NCBI GenBank assembly: GCA_020051025.1
Contig: JAGVJS010000274.1
Coordinates: forward strand, 1-6,102
Length of the DNA: 6,102 nucleotides
Origin: Sphingobium sp.
GTDB lineage: Bacteria; Pseudomonadota; Alphaproteobacteria; Sphingomonadales; Sphingomonadaceae
Direction: 5' to 3'
Position 1 is the stretch's first letter; each line of letters opens with the position of its first letter. Of this stretch, positions 1-6,068 are shown in pieces. Under the pieces are notes generated by a model. That model was not told the DNA's origin. It saw only the letters and a program-made list of their open reading frames with translations, and searched no databases. A program made the translations under genes and the position numbers.

Positions 1-21
1 GAAAGCCGGACGGTGGACTGA
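1..21 (+). CDS. possible 3' end of an upstream gene (partial, six codons)
   Basis: Reading from base 1 gives codons for E-S-R-T-V-D and then TGA at 19-21. This stop overlaps the ATG of the transporter as TGATG, an arrangement typical of translationally coupled genes in one operon. If real, the transporter is co-transcribed with a gene left of the window. Six codons carry no family signal, and another frame is also open here, so this call rests only on the stop/start overlap and could be chance. Confidence 0.25.
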   Translation, partial: ESRTVD

Positions 22-1292
22 TGCAAGACGCCTCCGCCCCCATCAAACCGCCGTCGCCTGCCTGGGTGACGGGCGCGGCGCGGACGCAGCTGCAACTGTC
101 GCTGATGGTCAATTTCTTTCTGCTGATGGCACTTTACAGTGGTGTGCTGGGCGTATTGCTGCCCAACCAGATCGCCGAAATGTCACCCGGCGCGAAGGAG
201 AATAACCTCGCGCTGCTCTTTGCCATCACCTCCATCTTCTCGACGCTGACAACGCCGATCGCAGGCGCGCTGTCGGACCGCACCCGCAGCCGCTGGGGCC
301 GCCGCACGCCCTGGATCGCGATCGCTTCGCTGATCGGGTCGCTCTGCCTGTTCGGCGTGTCATGGATGACCAGTTTCTGGTCGTTGATGATCCTGTGGGT
401 GATGGCAGCCATCGCCTATAACAGCATGCAGCCAGCGATGACGACGCTGATCGCGGATCGCTTCGCACCGGAAACGCGGGGCGGCATATCGGGTATCGTC
501 GGCGCGGGCATGACCGCTGGGCTTACGGCCGGCACGGTGGTCGCCGGCTATCTCGCCGGGGAGCGGGTGCTGGCCTATGGCCTGTTCGCCGGCGCCATCG
601 CCATGTCCTGCATCGCCTTCGTCGCAGTGAACCGCGAGCCGCCGAGCGACGCCCTGCCCCGTCGTCCGATGCAATGGGGCCATTTCCTCAAGAGCTTCTG
701 GATCAGCCCGCGCGACCATCCCGATTTCGCCTGGGCCTTCGCCAGTCGCTTCACCATCTATATGGGCTATCAGGCGGTCGCTGCCTATCTTCTCTATATA
801 TTGCGCGACTATATCGGCCTGACCGACGGTGCTTCAAACATCGCCATCGCCAACATGGCGCTGCTCACTCTCGTCTGTCTCATCATATCTTCGCTGCTGT
901 CGGGCTGGCTGTCGGACCGTTGGCAACGCCGCAAACCTTTCGTCATTATGGGCAGCCTGATCATGGGTGCGGCGATGAGCGCGCCGCTGATCGCGCCTTC
1001 CATGGTCGGCATGTGGGTCTATGCCGGGGTGATCGGCATCGGATATGGCATGTTCATGTCGATCGACATGGCGCTGATGACGCAGGTATTGCCGAAAAGC
1101 GCATTGGGGGATGAGGGCAAGGATCTCGGCGTACTGACCACCGCGGTCAACATTCCCCAGATTATCAGCCCGGTCATGGCAGCCATCCTGCTCGGCCTGT
1201 TCGACAATGACTATCGCGCCATCTTCATTTCAGCGCTGATCTTCGTATTCGGTTCCGCCCTCTGCGTGCTGCCCATCAAGTCCGTCCGATAA
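21..1292 (+). CDS. MFS transporter, sugar-porter-like, 12 transmembrane helices
   Basis: The 423-residue inner-membrane protein has about twelve hydrophobic segments (roughly residues 27-48, 63-85, 97-115, 119-140, 156-178, 183-203, 236-260, 274-296, 306-326, 330-355, 370-393, 398-418), the normal size and layout of a major facilitator superfamily secondary transporter. The cytoplasmic loop motif A is clear twice: GALSDRTRSRWGRR at 82-95 after helix 2 and GWLSDRWQRRKP at 295-306 after helix 8, marking the two six-helix halves. The loop after helix 4 reads DRFAPETRGGISG (146-158). The arginine-rich SDRTRSRWGRR form is common in sugar/glycoside-type MFS proteins, but the substrate is not readable. 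There is no strong Shine-Dalgarno before ATG 21 and the frame stays open to the window edge, so the true start may lie further left. The TonB receptor follows 80 bp downstream, suggesting linked outer and inner membrane uptake. The gene looks intact. Confidence 0.9.
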   Translation: MQDASAPIKPPSPAWVTGAARTQLQLSLMVNFFLLMALYSGVLGVLLPNQIAEMSPGAKENNLALLFAITSIFSTLTTPIAGALSDRTRSRWGRRTPWIAIASLIGSLCLFGVSWMTSFWSLMILWVMAAIAYNSMQPAMTTLIADRFAPETRGGISGIVGAGMTAGLTAGTVVAGYLAGERVLAYGLFAGAIAMSCIAFVAVNREPPSDALPRRPMQWGHFLKSFWISPRDHPDFAWAFASRFTIYMGYQAVAAYLLYILRDYIGLTDGASNIAIANMALLTLVCLIISSLLSGWLSDRWQRRKPFVIMGSLIMGAAMSAPLIAPSMVGMWVYAGVIGIGYGMFMSIDMALMTQVLPKSALGDEGKDLGVLTTAVNIPQIISPVMAAILLGLFDNDYRAIFISALIFVFGSALCVLPIKSVR

Positions 1293-1314
1293 TTCATATT
1301 ATGTATTACGTCAT

Positions 1315-1343
1315 TTGACATGTGCCAGCGTTGGCGGCATAAG
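1315..1343 (+). promoter_or_regulatory. candidate sigma-70-type promoter for the TonB receptor
   Basis: A perfect TTGACA -35 hexamer at 1315-1320 is followed, after a 17-bp spacer, by CATAAG at 1338-1343, which matches TATAAT at four of six positions. The site lies in the AT-richer gap after the transporter stop and 30-58 bp upstream of the receptor ATG. This would let the receptor be transcribed independently of the transporter. Seen: the hexamers and spacing. Inferred: promoter activity. Confidence 0.5.
1324..1335 (+). promoter_or_regulatory. LacI/GalR-like operator palindrome inside the promoter spacer
   Basis: GCCAGCGTTGGC is a 12-bp palindrome with one mismatched pair (G1328/T1331) and a central CG step. 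LacI/GalR-family regulators characteristically bind CG-centred palindromes of this kind. It lies wholly between the -35 and -10 hexamers, where a bound repressor would block RNA polymerase. No regulator gene is in the window, and a 12-bp site can arise by chance, so the family assignment is inference. Confidence 0.42.
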
Positions 1344-1372
1344 TATGATAATAATATTAGGGAGAGTGGAAC

Positions 1373-4099
1373 ATGAGGAAGGTGGGTAAGGTCCGTCTTG
1401 CGTCCATGGCGGCGGCGTCCAGCCTGGCATTGACGATCGGTGGCACGGCCATCGCGCAGCAAGCCGCCGATACAACGACCGAAGACATTATCGTCACCGG
1501 CATCCGCGCCAGCCAGAAAGCGTCGATCGACATCAAGCGGGACGCGATCGGCGTGGTCGATTCGATCGTGGCGGAGGATCTGGGCAAGCTGCCCGACCAG
1601 AATGTCGCGGAATCCCTCCAGCGCGTCGCCGGCGTCACGATCGAGCGCAACCGGGGTGAAGGCCGTTACATCACCGTCCGCGGCTTCGGCCCCAAATTCA
1701 ACGCCGTGACGGTCAATGGCCGCACGCTCGCCACCGACAATAATGGCCGCGAATTTTCCTTCGACGTGCTGCCGTCCGAAATCATCGCCGGCGCCGATGT
1801 GTTCAAATCGCCCCAGGCCAATCTCAACGGCGCATCGATCGGCGCGACCGTCGATGTCCACACGCTGCGCCCGATCGACCAGAAGGAGCAGTTCGCCTTC
1901 AGCGCATCGGCCGGCCAGATGTGGGCGGAAATCGCCGACAAGTTCAATCCCGAAGTCTCCGGCGTCGCGTCCTGGCGCAACGCCGATCGCACCATCGGCC
2001 TGTCGCTATCGGGCGTCTATACCAGGCGCAACACCCGCAATGATGAATTCACCATCGGCGCGGGCCATGTGAAACGCTCCAGCACCGACTCCTACTATCG
2101 CGCCAATGGTGTGAATGGCGGGCGTATCGGCCCGAATGTCGCGCCCTTCTCCAACATCTCCATGCCGTCCAACCTGTCACCCTTCTTCTTCGAGCGCGGG
2201 CTGGAACGCTATGGCTTCTCGGGATCGTTGCAGGTTCGCCCGACTGACACGCTGACGGTCACGCTGGACGGCCTTTATTCCAAGGCCAAGTTCACCGAGC
2301 AGCAGACCGGCCTTGCCTATGACTTTTCCGGCGGCACGCTGGTAGAGCAGGTCGTCGATGGGGGCGAGGCGGTCTATCAGCGCTATCAGGGCGGCTTCGT
2401 CGACCAGATCCTGCAATATGACCAGCGCAACGTCATGACCAACCAGTTCGGCGTCAATGTCGAATGGAAGCCGGTCGACACGTTCAAGCTGAGGCTGGAC
2501 GCCTCCCGGTCGAAGGCGGAGCGGCGCGGGAAGGAGAATAATCTCTTCACCACCATCCGCCGCAAGAATATCGACCTGTGGTTCGACCGGCGCGGTGACA
2601 GTCCGATCTACGACTATGGCTTCACCAGCCCCAATTATCCCAACGCCGCGACCAACCCGCAGGGCATCACCGCCCATTATTACATCTGGGGCGGCGGCAC
2701 CGATGTCGATGACAAGATCGGCGAATATCGCGCCGACGCCGAATGGAACGCAACGTCGAACCTGACCTTCTTCACCGGCGGCATGATCGCCAACCGCAAG
2801 AAGACGCTGACCGCCGACGAAATGCCCTTTGGCGAACAATGCGCCTATTGCGGATCGGACCGTGTGTTGCCTGCTTCACTGTTCAGCCCGACCAATCGCA
2901 ACTTCTTCCAGGGCAGCGGCCCCGACAATATCATCCGCGACTGGGTGATCTACAATCCACAGCAACTGGTCAGCGTGATCGACCAATATGCGACACAGGA
3001 TGGCAAGGCGTTCAATCCGGCCGTCTTCTCGCCCTCGGCCTCTTCGGTCATCGATGAAAAGGTGAAGATCGCCTATGTCATGGCCAATTTCGAAACCATG
3101 CTGGGATCGATGCCGCTGACCATCAATGCCGGCCTGCGCTATGAAAACACCGACTACACCTCATCGGGTGCATCGCGCACCGTGCTGAGCGCCAAGCCGC
3201 GCGTCGATGCCAACGGCAATCCGACCGGCCAGAACGACATCGTCGTATCGGGCATCGTCCCGGTCAGCTTCCGCGGCAAATATGACGACTGGCTGCCCTC
3301 GCTCAATATCAAGCTGGAGGCGGCGAACGATCTGATCCTGCGCCTGTCCGCGTCGAAGGTCATGACCCGCCCGACACTGACCGACCTGTCGCCACGCCAG
3401 TCGATCCAGACCAACCCGGGCAATGAGACAATCAGCCGCGGCAATCCGGACCTGCAACCTTTCCGCGCCAAGCAGATCGAAGCCGGCGTCGAATGGTATT
3501 TCGCCAACGCCTCGCTCCTGTCCTTCGCCGCCTTCTACAAGAAGATCGACTCCTTCGTGACGCTCATCACCACGCCGCAGAAGGTGGACGAAGTCACCTT
3601 CCAGGTGACGGTGCCGGGCAATGGCAAGGGCGCGACGGTCAAGGGCTTCGAAGTCGGCTATCGTCAGGCCTTTACCGGCCTGCCCGCCCCGTTCGATGGC
3701 CTCGGCGTCCAGACCAGCTTCAACTATACCGATTCCAACGCCAAATATGAAAATGCCGTCGCCAACGTCTCCTTCGGACTCGAAGGTCTGTCCAAATATA
3801 GCTACAGCCTCGTCGGCTTCTACGAGAAGAGCGGCATCCAGGCCCGTGTCGCCTATACCTGGCGCGACAATTTCCTTCAGGTCGCGTCTGGCCGCAATGG
3901 CGAACCGGAATATTTCAACGCCTATGGCCAGTTGGACGCCGGCCTGTCCTTCGAAGTCACGCCCAACTTCACCATCTTCGCCGACGCGCTCAATCTGAAC
4001 GACGCCAAGGAGTTCATCTACTCCGTCAGCGAGGATCGGACGAAGGAATATCGCAAGACTGGCCGGCGCCTCTCCGGCGGCGTGCGCGTGCGCTTCTGA
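1373..4099 (+). CDS. TonB-dependent outer-membrane receptor (Caulobacter/Xanthomonas-type)
   Basis: The 908-residue protein starts with a signal peptide (basic MRKVGKVR, hydrophobic core, likely cleavage after AIA at residue 28). A TonB box-like EDIIVTG follows at 37-43. The plug domain spans about 50-167 and includes LPDQNVAESLQRVAGV, a conserved ITVRGFG and VNGRTL. The rest is a 22-strand-type beta barrel, with the conserved MTRPTL (664-669) and GNPDLQP (690-696) blocks near the C terminus and a terminal phenylalanine (VRVRF), the usual barrel-assembly signal. Such receptors use TonB/ExbBD energy to import bulky or scarce nutrients. The large sphingomonad and Caulobacter class often serves glycans, glycosides or aromatics rather than iron, so a siderophore role is not assumed. 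The start is supported by AGGGAGAG at 1359-1366, 6 nt before ATG. A CAYC pair (Cys490/Cys493) in a probable barrel loop is unusual and may form a disulfide. The gene is intact and its substrate unknown. It probably pairs functionally with the upstream MFS transporter. Confidence 0.95.
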   Translation: MRKVGKVRLASMAAASSLALTIGGTAIAQQAADTTTEDIIVTGIRASQKASIDIKRDAIGVVDSIVAEDLGKLPDQNVAESLQRVAGVTIERNRGEGRYITVRGFGPKFNAVTVNGRTLATDNNGREFSFDVLPSEIIAGADVFKSPQANLNGASIGATVDVHTLRPIDQKEQFAFSASAGQMWAEIADKFNPEVSGVASWRNADRTIGLSLSGVYTRRNTRNDEFTIGAGHVKRSSTDSYYRANGVNGGRIGPNVAPFSNISMPSNLSPFFFERGLERYGFSGSLQVRPTDTLTVTLDGLYSKAKFTEQQTGLAYDFSGGTLVEQVVDGGEAVYQRYQGGFVDQILQYDQRNVMTNQFGVNVEWKPVDTFKLRLDASRSKAERRGKENNLFTTIRRKNIDLWFDRRGDSPIYDYGFTSPNYPNAATNPQGITAHYYIWGGGTDVDDKIGEYRADAEWNATSNLTFFTGGMIANRKKTLTADEMPFGEQCAYCGSDRVLPASLFSPTNRNFFQGSGPDNIIRDWVIYNPQQLVSVIDQYATQDGKAFNPAVFSPSASSVIDEKVKIAYVMANFETMLGSMPLTINAGLRYENTDYTSSGASRTVLSAKPRVDANGNPTGQNDIVVSGIVPVSFRGKYDDWLPSLNIKLEAANDLILRLSASKVMTRPTLTDLSPRQSIQTNPGNETISRGNPDLQPFRAKQIEAGVEWYFANASLLSFAAFYKKIDSFVTLITTPQKVDEVTFQVTVPGNGKGATVKGFEVGYRQAFTGLPAPFDGLGVQTSFNYTDSNAKYENAVANVSFGLEGLSKYSYSLVGFYEKSGIQARVAYTWRDNFLQVASGRNGEPEYFNAYGQLDAGLSFEVTPNFTIFADALNLNDAKEFIYSVSEDRTKEYRKTGRRLSGGVRVRF

Positions 4100-4106
4100 C
4101 CATCGG

Positions 4107-4130
4107 GAGCGGGGCCGGCCAGTCCCGCTC
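4107..4130 (+). terminator. GC hairpin just after the receptor stop
   Basis: GAGCGGG (4107-4113) pairs with CCCGCTC (4124-4130) as a perfect 7-bp stem around a 10-nt loop, beginning 8 nt after the receptor stop codon. The following bases are not a T-run (ATCCTGCCCATTATTTC), so this is a weak terminator at best. It may instead protect the 3' end of the mRNA or act together with the stronger hairpin at 4150-4177. Confidence 0.4.
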
Positions 4131-4149
4131 ATCCTGCCCATTATTTCAT

Positions 4150-4185
4150 CGCCGTCGCACGCCCGCGTGCGGCGGCGTTGGCGTT
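4150..4185 (+). terminator. strong 12-bp hairpin, probable terminator of the receptor transcript
   Basis: Bases 4150-4161 pair with 4166-4177 to give a 12-bp GC-rich stem (one G-U pair, 4155/4172) closed by a CCCG tetraloop. The sequence after the stem (TTGGCGTTTAT) is only moderately T-rich, so the U-tract is imperfect. Its place 50 bp after the receptor stop, before an AT-rich control region, fits a boundary between the uptake genes and the one-carbon operon. On the minus strand it is followed by an A-rich sequence, so it would not end antisense transcripts. Confidence 0.55.
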
Positions 4186-4217
4186 TATGAATAGCTCAGA
4201 CGACCAGCCCAAACCAC

Positions 4218-4261
4218 TTCATGAAATTTCGTATCTATGAATATTTCATCTATGCGAATTT
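4218..4261 (+). promoter_or_regulatory. AT-rich inverted-repeat control site upstream of the one-carbon operon
   Basis: TTCGTATCTATGAA (4228-4241) and TTCATCTATGCGAA (4245-4258) form an imperfect inverted repeat around a 3-nt centre with 11 of 14 positions paired. AA/TT adds two further pairs outside (4225-4226 with 4260-4261). A perfect 8-bp palindrome TTCATGAA (4218-4225) sits beside it, ATCTATG occurs twice (4233-4239, 4248-4254), and ATGAAAT/ATTTCAT gives an alternative pairing. The site ends 53 bp before the MetF ATG in an otherwise GC-rich window. It is a reasonable binding site for a dimeric repressor or activator. I cannot name the regulator family or place promoter hexamers reliably. 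Confidence 0.45.
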
Positions 4262-4273
4262 GATCCGATGCTC

Positions 4274-4310
4274 TAGGAGGAGTCGGGAGAGGCAAAAAAG
4301 GCTGGAGGGA
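4274..4310 (+). other. purine-rich leader with three Shine-Dalgarno-like blocks
   Basis: TAGGAGGAG (4274-4282), GGGAGAGG (4285-4292) and GGAGGGA (4304-4310) precede the MetF start. Only the last is correctly spaced, with 4 nt between it and ATG 4315. No ATG, GTG or TTG follows the first two at a usable distance, so no leader peptide is seen. The extra blocks may act as standby ribosome sites or be incidental. Confidence 0.4.
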
Positions 4311-4314
4311 TAAT

Positions 4315-5178
4315 ATGCCGGTCATTCACCCAAACTGGGATCGTGCGCCCGTCAACATGGTCGACGGCTATTCGCTGGAGATGACAGCGAAAGACGTGGA
4401 ATCGCTGCGGGAAGCGGCTCCCGCCATCGCCCGCGAAACGCCGGTCGCCGTCACCTTCCTGCCCGGTGAGGATTTCGCCGCCCGCATCGCCGCCACCAGG
4501 CTGGTCCGCAGTCTGGGCTTTGAACCGATGCCGCATTTCTCCGCGCGCCGGATCACCTCCACGGCTGAGTTCGAGGATTATCTCGCCGCCGCTGTAGCCG
4601 AGGCCGATGTGCGCCGCTGCTTCGTGATCGCCGGCGACCCGTCCGAACCCGAAGGCCCCTATTTCGACAGCAGCGCGCTGATCGCCAGCGGTGCTTTTGA
4701 ACGGGCAGGCATCCGTGCCATCGGCATTGGCGGCCATCCCGAAGGCCATCCGAACATGACGCCGGAGCAATGCTGGTCGGTGCTGACCGGCAAGTGCAAC
4801 GAAATCGAGGCGCGGGGCATGGCGCCGCTGATCGTCACCCAGTTCGTGTTCGATGCCGACGCGGTGCTGGCCTGGCTGACCGAACTGCGCGCCCGCGGCA
4901 TTAGCGCGCCGGTTCGCATCGGCGTGCCCGGCCCGGCCGGTATCAAGACGCTGATGCGCTTTGCCGCGCGCTGCGGCGTCGGCGCGTCTGCTTCCGTGCT
5001 CGCAAAATACGGAATTTCGATTACGAAGCTGATCGGTTCCGCCGGTCCTGACAAGCTGGTCGAGACTTTCGAGCGGGCACTGGGGGAAGAGCATGGCAAG
5101 GTGCGGCTGCACTTTTATCCCTTTGGCGGCCTCGAAAAGACGGTGGCCTGGATTAACGATTATGCCCGCGCGCACTGA
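4315..5178 (+). CDS. metF: MetF-family 5,10-methylenetetrahydrofolate reductase (divergent)
   Basis: The 287-residue soluble protein is close to the length of bacterial MetF (about 300). MetF is a flavoprotein TIM barrel interconverting 5-methyl-THF and 5,10-methylene-THF. Recognisable blocks in MetF order are SLEMT at 20-24 (Glu22 aligns with the catalytic Glu of the usual FEFFPP motif), PHFSARRI at 73-80, IAGDPSEPEG at 105-114 (Asp108 matching the flavin/folate-site Asp), GGHPEGHP at 139-146 (matching AAYPEVHP), VTQFVFDAD at 174-182 (folate-contacting Gln176) and HFYPFGG at 266-272. The first motif is unlike the housekeeping enzyme and resembles MetF relatives found with THF-dependent demethylases. 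The start is fixed by GGAGGGA at 4304-4310 and an in-frame stop at 4261 with no other start between. PurU follows 29 nt downstream and then FolD, so running it in the methyl-THF oxidising direction is plausible. A biosynthetic role supplying methionine synthase cannot be excluded. Confidence 0.87.
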   Translation: MPVIHPNWDRAPVNMVDGYSLEMTAKDVESLREAAPAIARETPVAVTFLPGEDFAARIAATRLVRSLGFEPMPHFSARRITSTAEFEDYLAAAVAEADVRRCFVIAGDPSEPEGPYFDSSALIASGAFERAGIRAIGIGGHPEGHPNMTPEQCWSVLTGKCNEIEARGMAPLIVTQFVFDADAVLAWLTELRARGISAPVRIGVPGPAGIKTLMRFAARCGVGASASVLAKYGISITKLIGSAGPDKLVETFERALGEEHGKVRLHFYPFGGLEKTVAWINDYARAH

Positions 5179-5193
5179 CGCAGATGGGTGAGC

Positions 5194-5201
5194 GGGAGGA
5201 G
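5194..5201 (+). promoter_or_regulatory. Shine-Dalgarno that selects the GTG start of purU
   Basis: GGGAGGAG lies 6 nt before GTG 5208. The in-frame ATG at 5184 has no Shine-Dalgarno, and this block would fall inside its coding sequence. The site therefore supports GTG 5208 as the start, which also gives the N terminus expected for PurU, where the ACT domain begins within a few residues. Confidence 0.75.
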
Positions 5202-5207
5202 ATTGAC

Positions 5208-6065
5208 GTGACGACTATCTATACGCTGCGGCTTCAGTGCGACGACAAGCCCGGTCTGGTGGCCAAGGTCGCCGGCTATCTGGCGGCACGGGGCTGCAAT
5301 ATCGTCGATGCTCAGCAGTTCGACGATGCGATGAACAACACCTTCTTCATGCGCGTCGCATTCAAGCCCGGCGCGGGCGAAACGCTCGACGGCCTGCGCG
5401 ACGGGTTCGCACCGATTGCACAGGATGCGGCCATGGACTGGTCGCTGACCGATCAGGCTGCGCCCAAGAAGGTCGTGCTGATGGTCAGCAAGTTCGATCA
5501 TTGCCTCGGCGACCTTCTCTATCGCCAGCGGATCGGCGAGTTGCCGATGGATGTGGTCGGGATCATTTCCAACCATCCGCGCGACGTGCTGCACACGTCG
5601 ATGATCGGCGACCTGCCCTTTTTCCACTTTCCGATCACCAAGGACACGAAACCGCAGCAGGAAGCGCAGATCAAGCAGGTCGTGACCGAAACCGGCGCCG
5701 ACCTGATCGTGCTCGCCCGCTATATGCAGATTTTGAGCGACGATCTGGCTGCTTTCCTGTCCGGCCGCTGCATCAACATTCATCACAGCTTCCTGCCGGG
5801 TTTCAAGGGCGCCAAGCCCTATCATCAGGCCTATGAGCGCGGCGTGAAGATGATCGGCGCGACCGCCCATTATGTCACCGCCGACCTGGATGAAGGCCCG
5901 ATCATCCATCAGGATGTCGAGATGATCGGTCATGCCGATGTGCCCGACGAACTGGTCCGGCGCGGCCGCGATATCGAGCGGCGCGTGCTGGCCGAAGCGG
6001 TGCGGCTGCATTTGCAGGACCGGGTGTTCATGAACGAGTCGCGCACCGTCGTCTTCCGGGGCTGA
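5208..6065 (+). CDS. purU: formyltetrahydrofolate deformylase (10-formyl-THF hydrolase)
   Basis: PurU hydrolyses 10-formyl-THF to formate and free THF in the cytoplasm. The 285-residue product (from GTG 5208) has the family's size and two-part layout. The N-terminal ACT domain covers about residues 3-75 (YTLRLQCDDKPGLVAKVAGYL opening). The formyltransferase-fold catalytic domain runs from about 87, starting with the PurU hallmark VLMVSKFDHCLGDLLYR (90-106). The catalytic triad of the formyltransferase fold is present: Asn190 and His192 in INIHHSFLPGFKGAKPY, and Asp228 in VTADLDEGPII, with His221 also conserved. The ACT domain in characterised PurU senses methionine/glycine balance. The start could be ATG 5184, adding eight residues, but the ribosome site favours 5208. 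It sits between metF and folD, with 29 nt and 3 nt gaps. In this setting it probably releases formate as the end product of methyl oxidation and regenerates THF, rather than only feeding PurT-dependent purine synthesis. Confidence 0.95.
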   Translation: MTTIYTLRLQCDDKPGLVAKVAGYLAARGCNIVDAQQFDDAMNNTFFMRVAFKPGAGETLDGLRDGFAPIAQDAAMDWSLTDQAAPKKVVLMVSKFDHCLGDLLYRQRIGELPMDVVGIISNHPRDVLHTSMIGDLPFFHFPITKDTKPQQEAQIKQVVTETGADLIVLARYMQILSDDLAAFLSGRCINIHHSFLPGFKGAKPYHQAYERGVKMIGATAHYVTADLDEGPIIHQDVEMIGHADVPDELVRRGRDIERRVLAEAVRLHLQDRVFMNESRTVVFRG

Positions 6066-6068
6066 TCC

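Noticed and set aside
674..1114. 146-codon open frame on the + strand within the transporter
   Set aside because: It is an out-of-frame reading of the MFS gene. The true frame has continuous transmembrane helices and motif A through this region.
1373..4099. Siderophore/iron receptor identity for the TonB protein
   Set aside because: There is no Fur-box-like sequence upstream and no siderophore genes nearby. The class features fit the broad Caulobacter/Xanthomonas-type nutrient receptors better, though iron is not strictly excluded.
3161..4141. 326-residue open frame on the minus strand opposite the receptor 3' half
   Set aside because: It lies antisense to an unmistakable TonB receptor, shows no domain-like motifs and has the skewed composition expected from reading a GC-rich gene backwards.
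4100..4314. Riboswitch (SAM, SAH, ZTP or THF type) upstream of the one-carbon operon
   Set aside because: I could not match any conserved core of these classes. The structures visible are a simple terminator-like hairpin and a DNA-type dyad. A covariance-model scan would settle it.
4273..5175. 300-residue minus-strand open frame covering metF
   Set aside because: It mirrors the metF gene almost exactly, is rich in Gly/Arg/Ala/Asp with no recognisable fold, and the sense protein carries the conserved MetF blocks.
5184..5207. ATG at 5184 as the purU start
   Set aside because: There is no ribosome site before it, and the good GGGAGGAG lies inside the extra codons and fits GTG 5208. It remains a minor alternative.
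5160..6011. 283-residue minus-strand open frame opposite purU
   Set aside because: It is a shadow of purU, whose sense strand has both domains and the catalytic residues intact.
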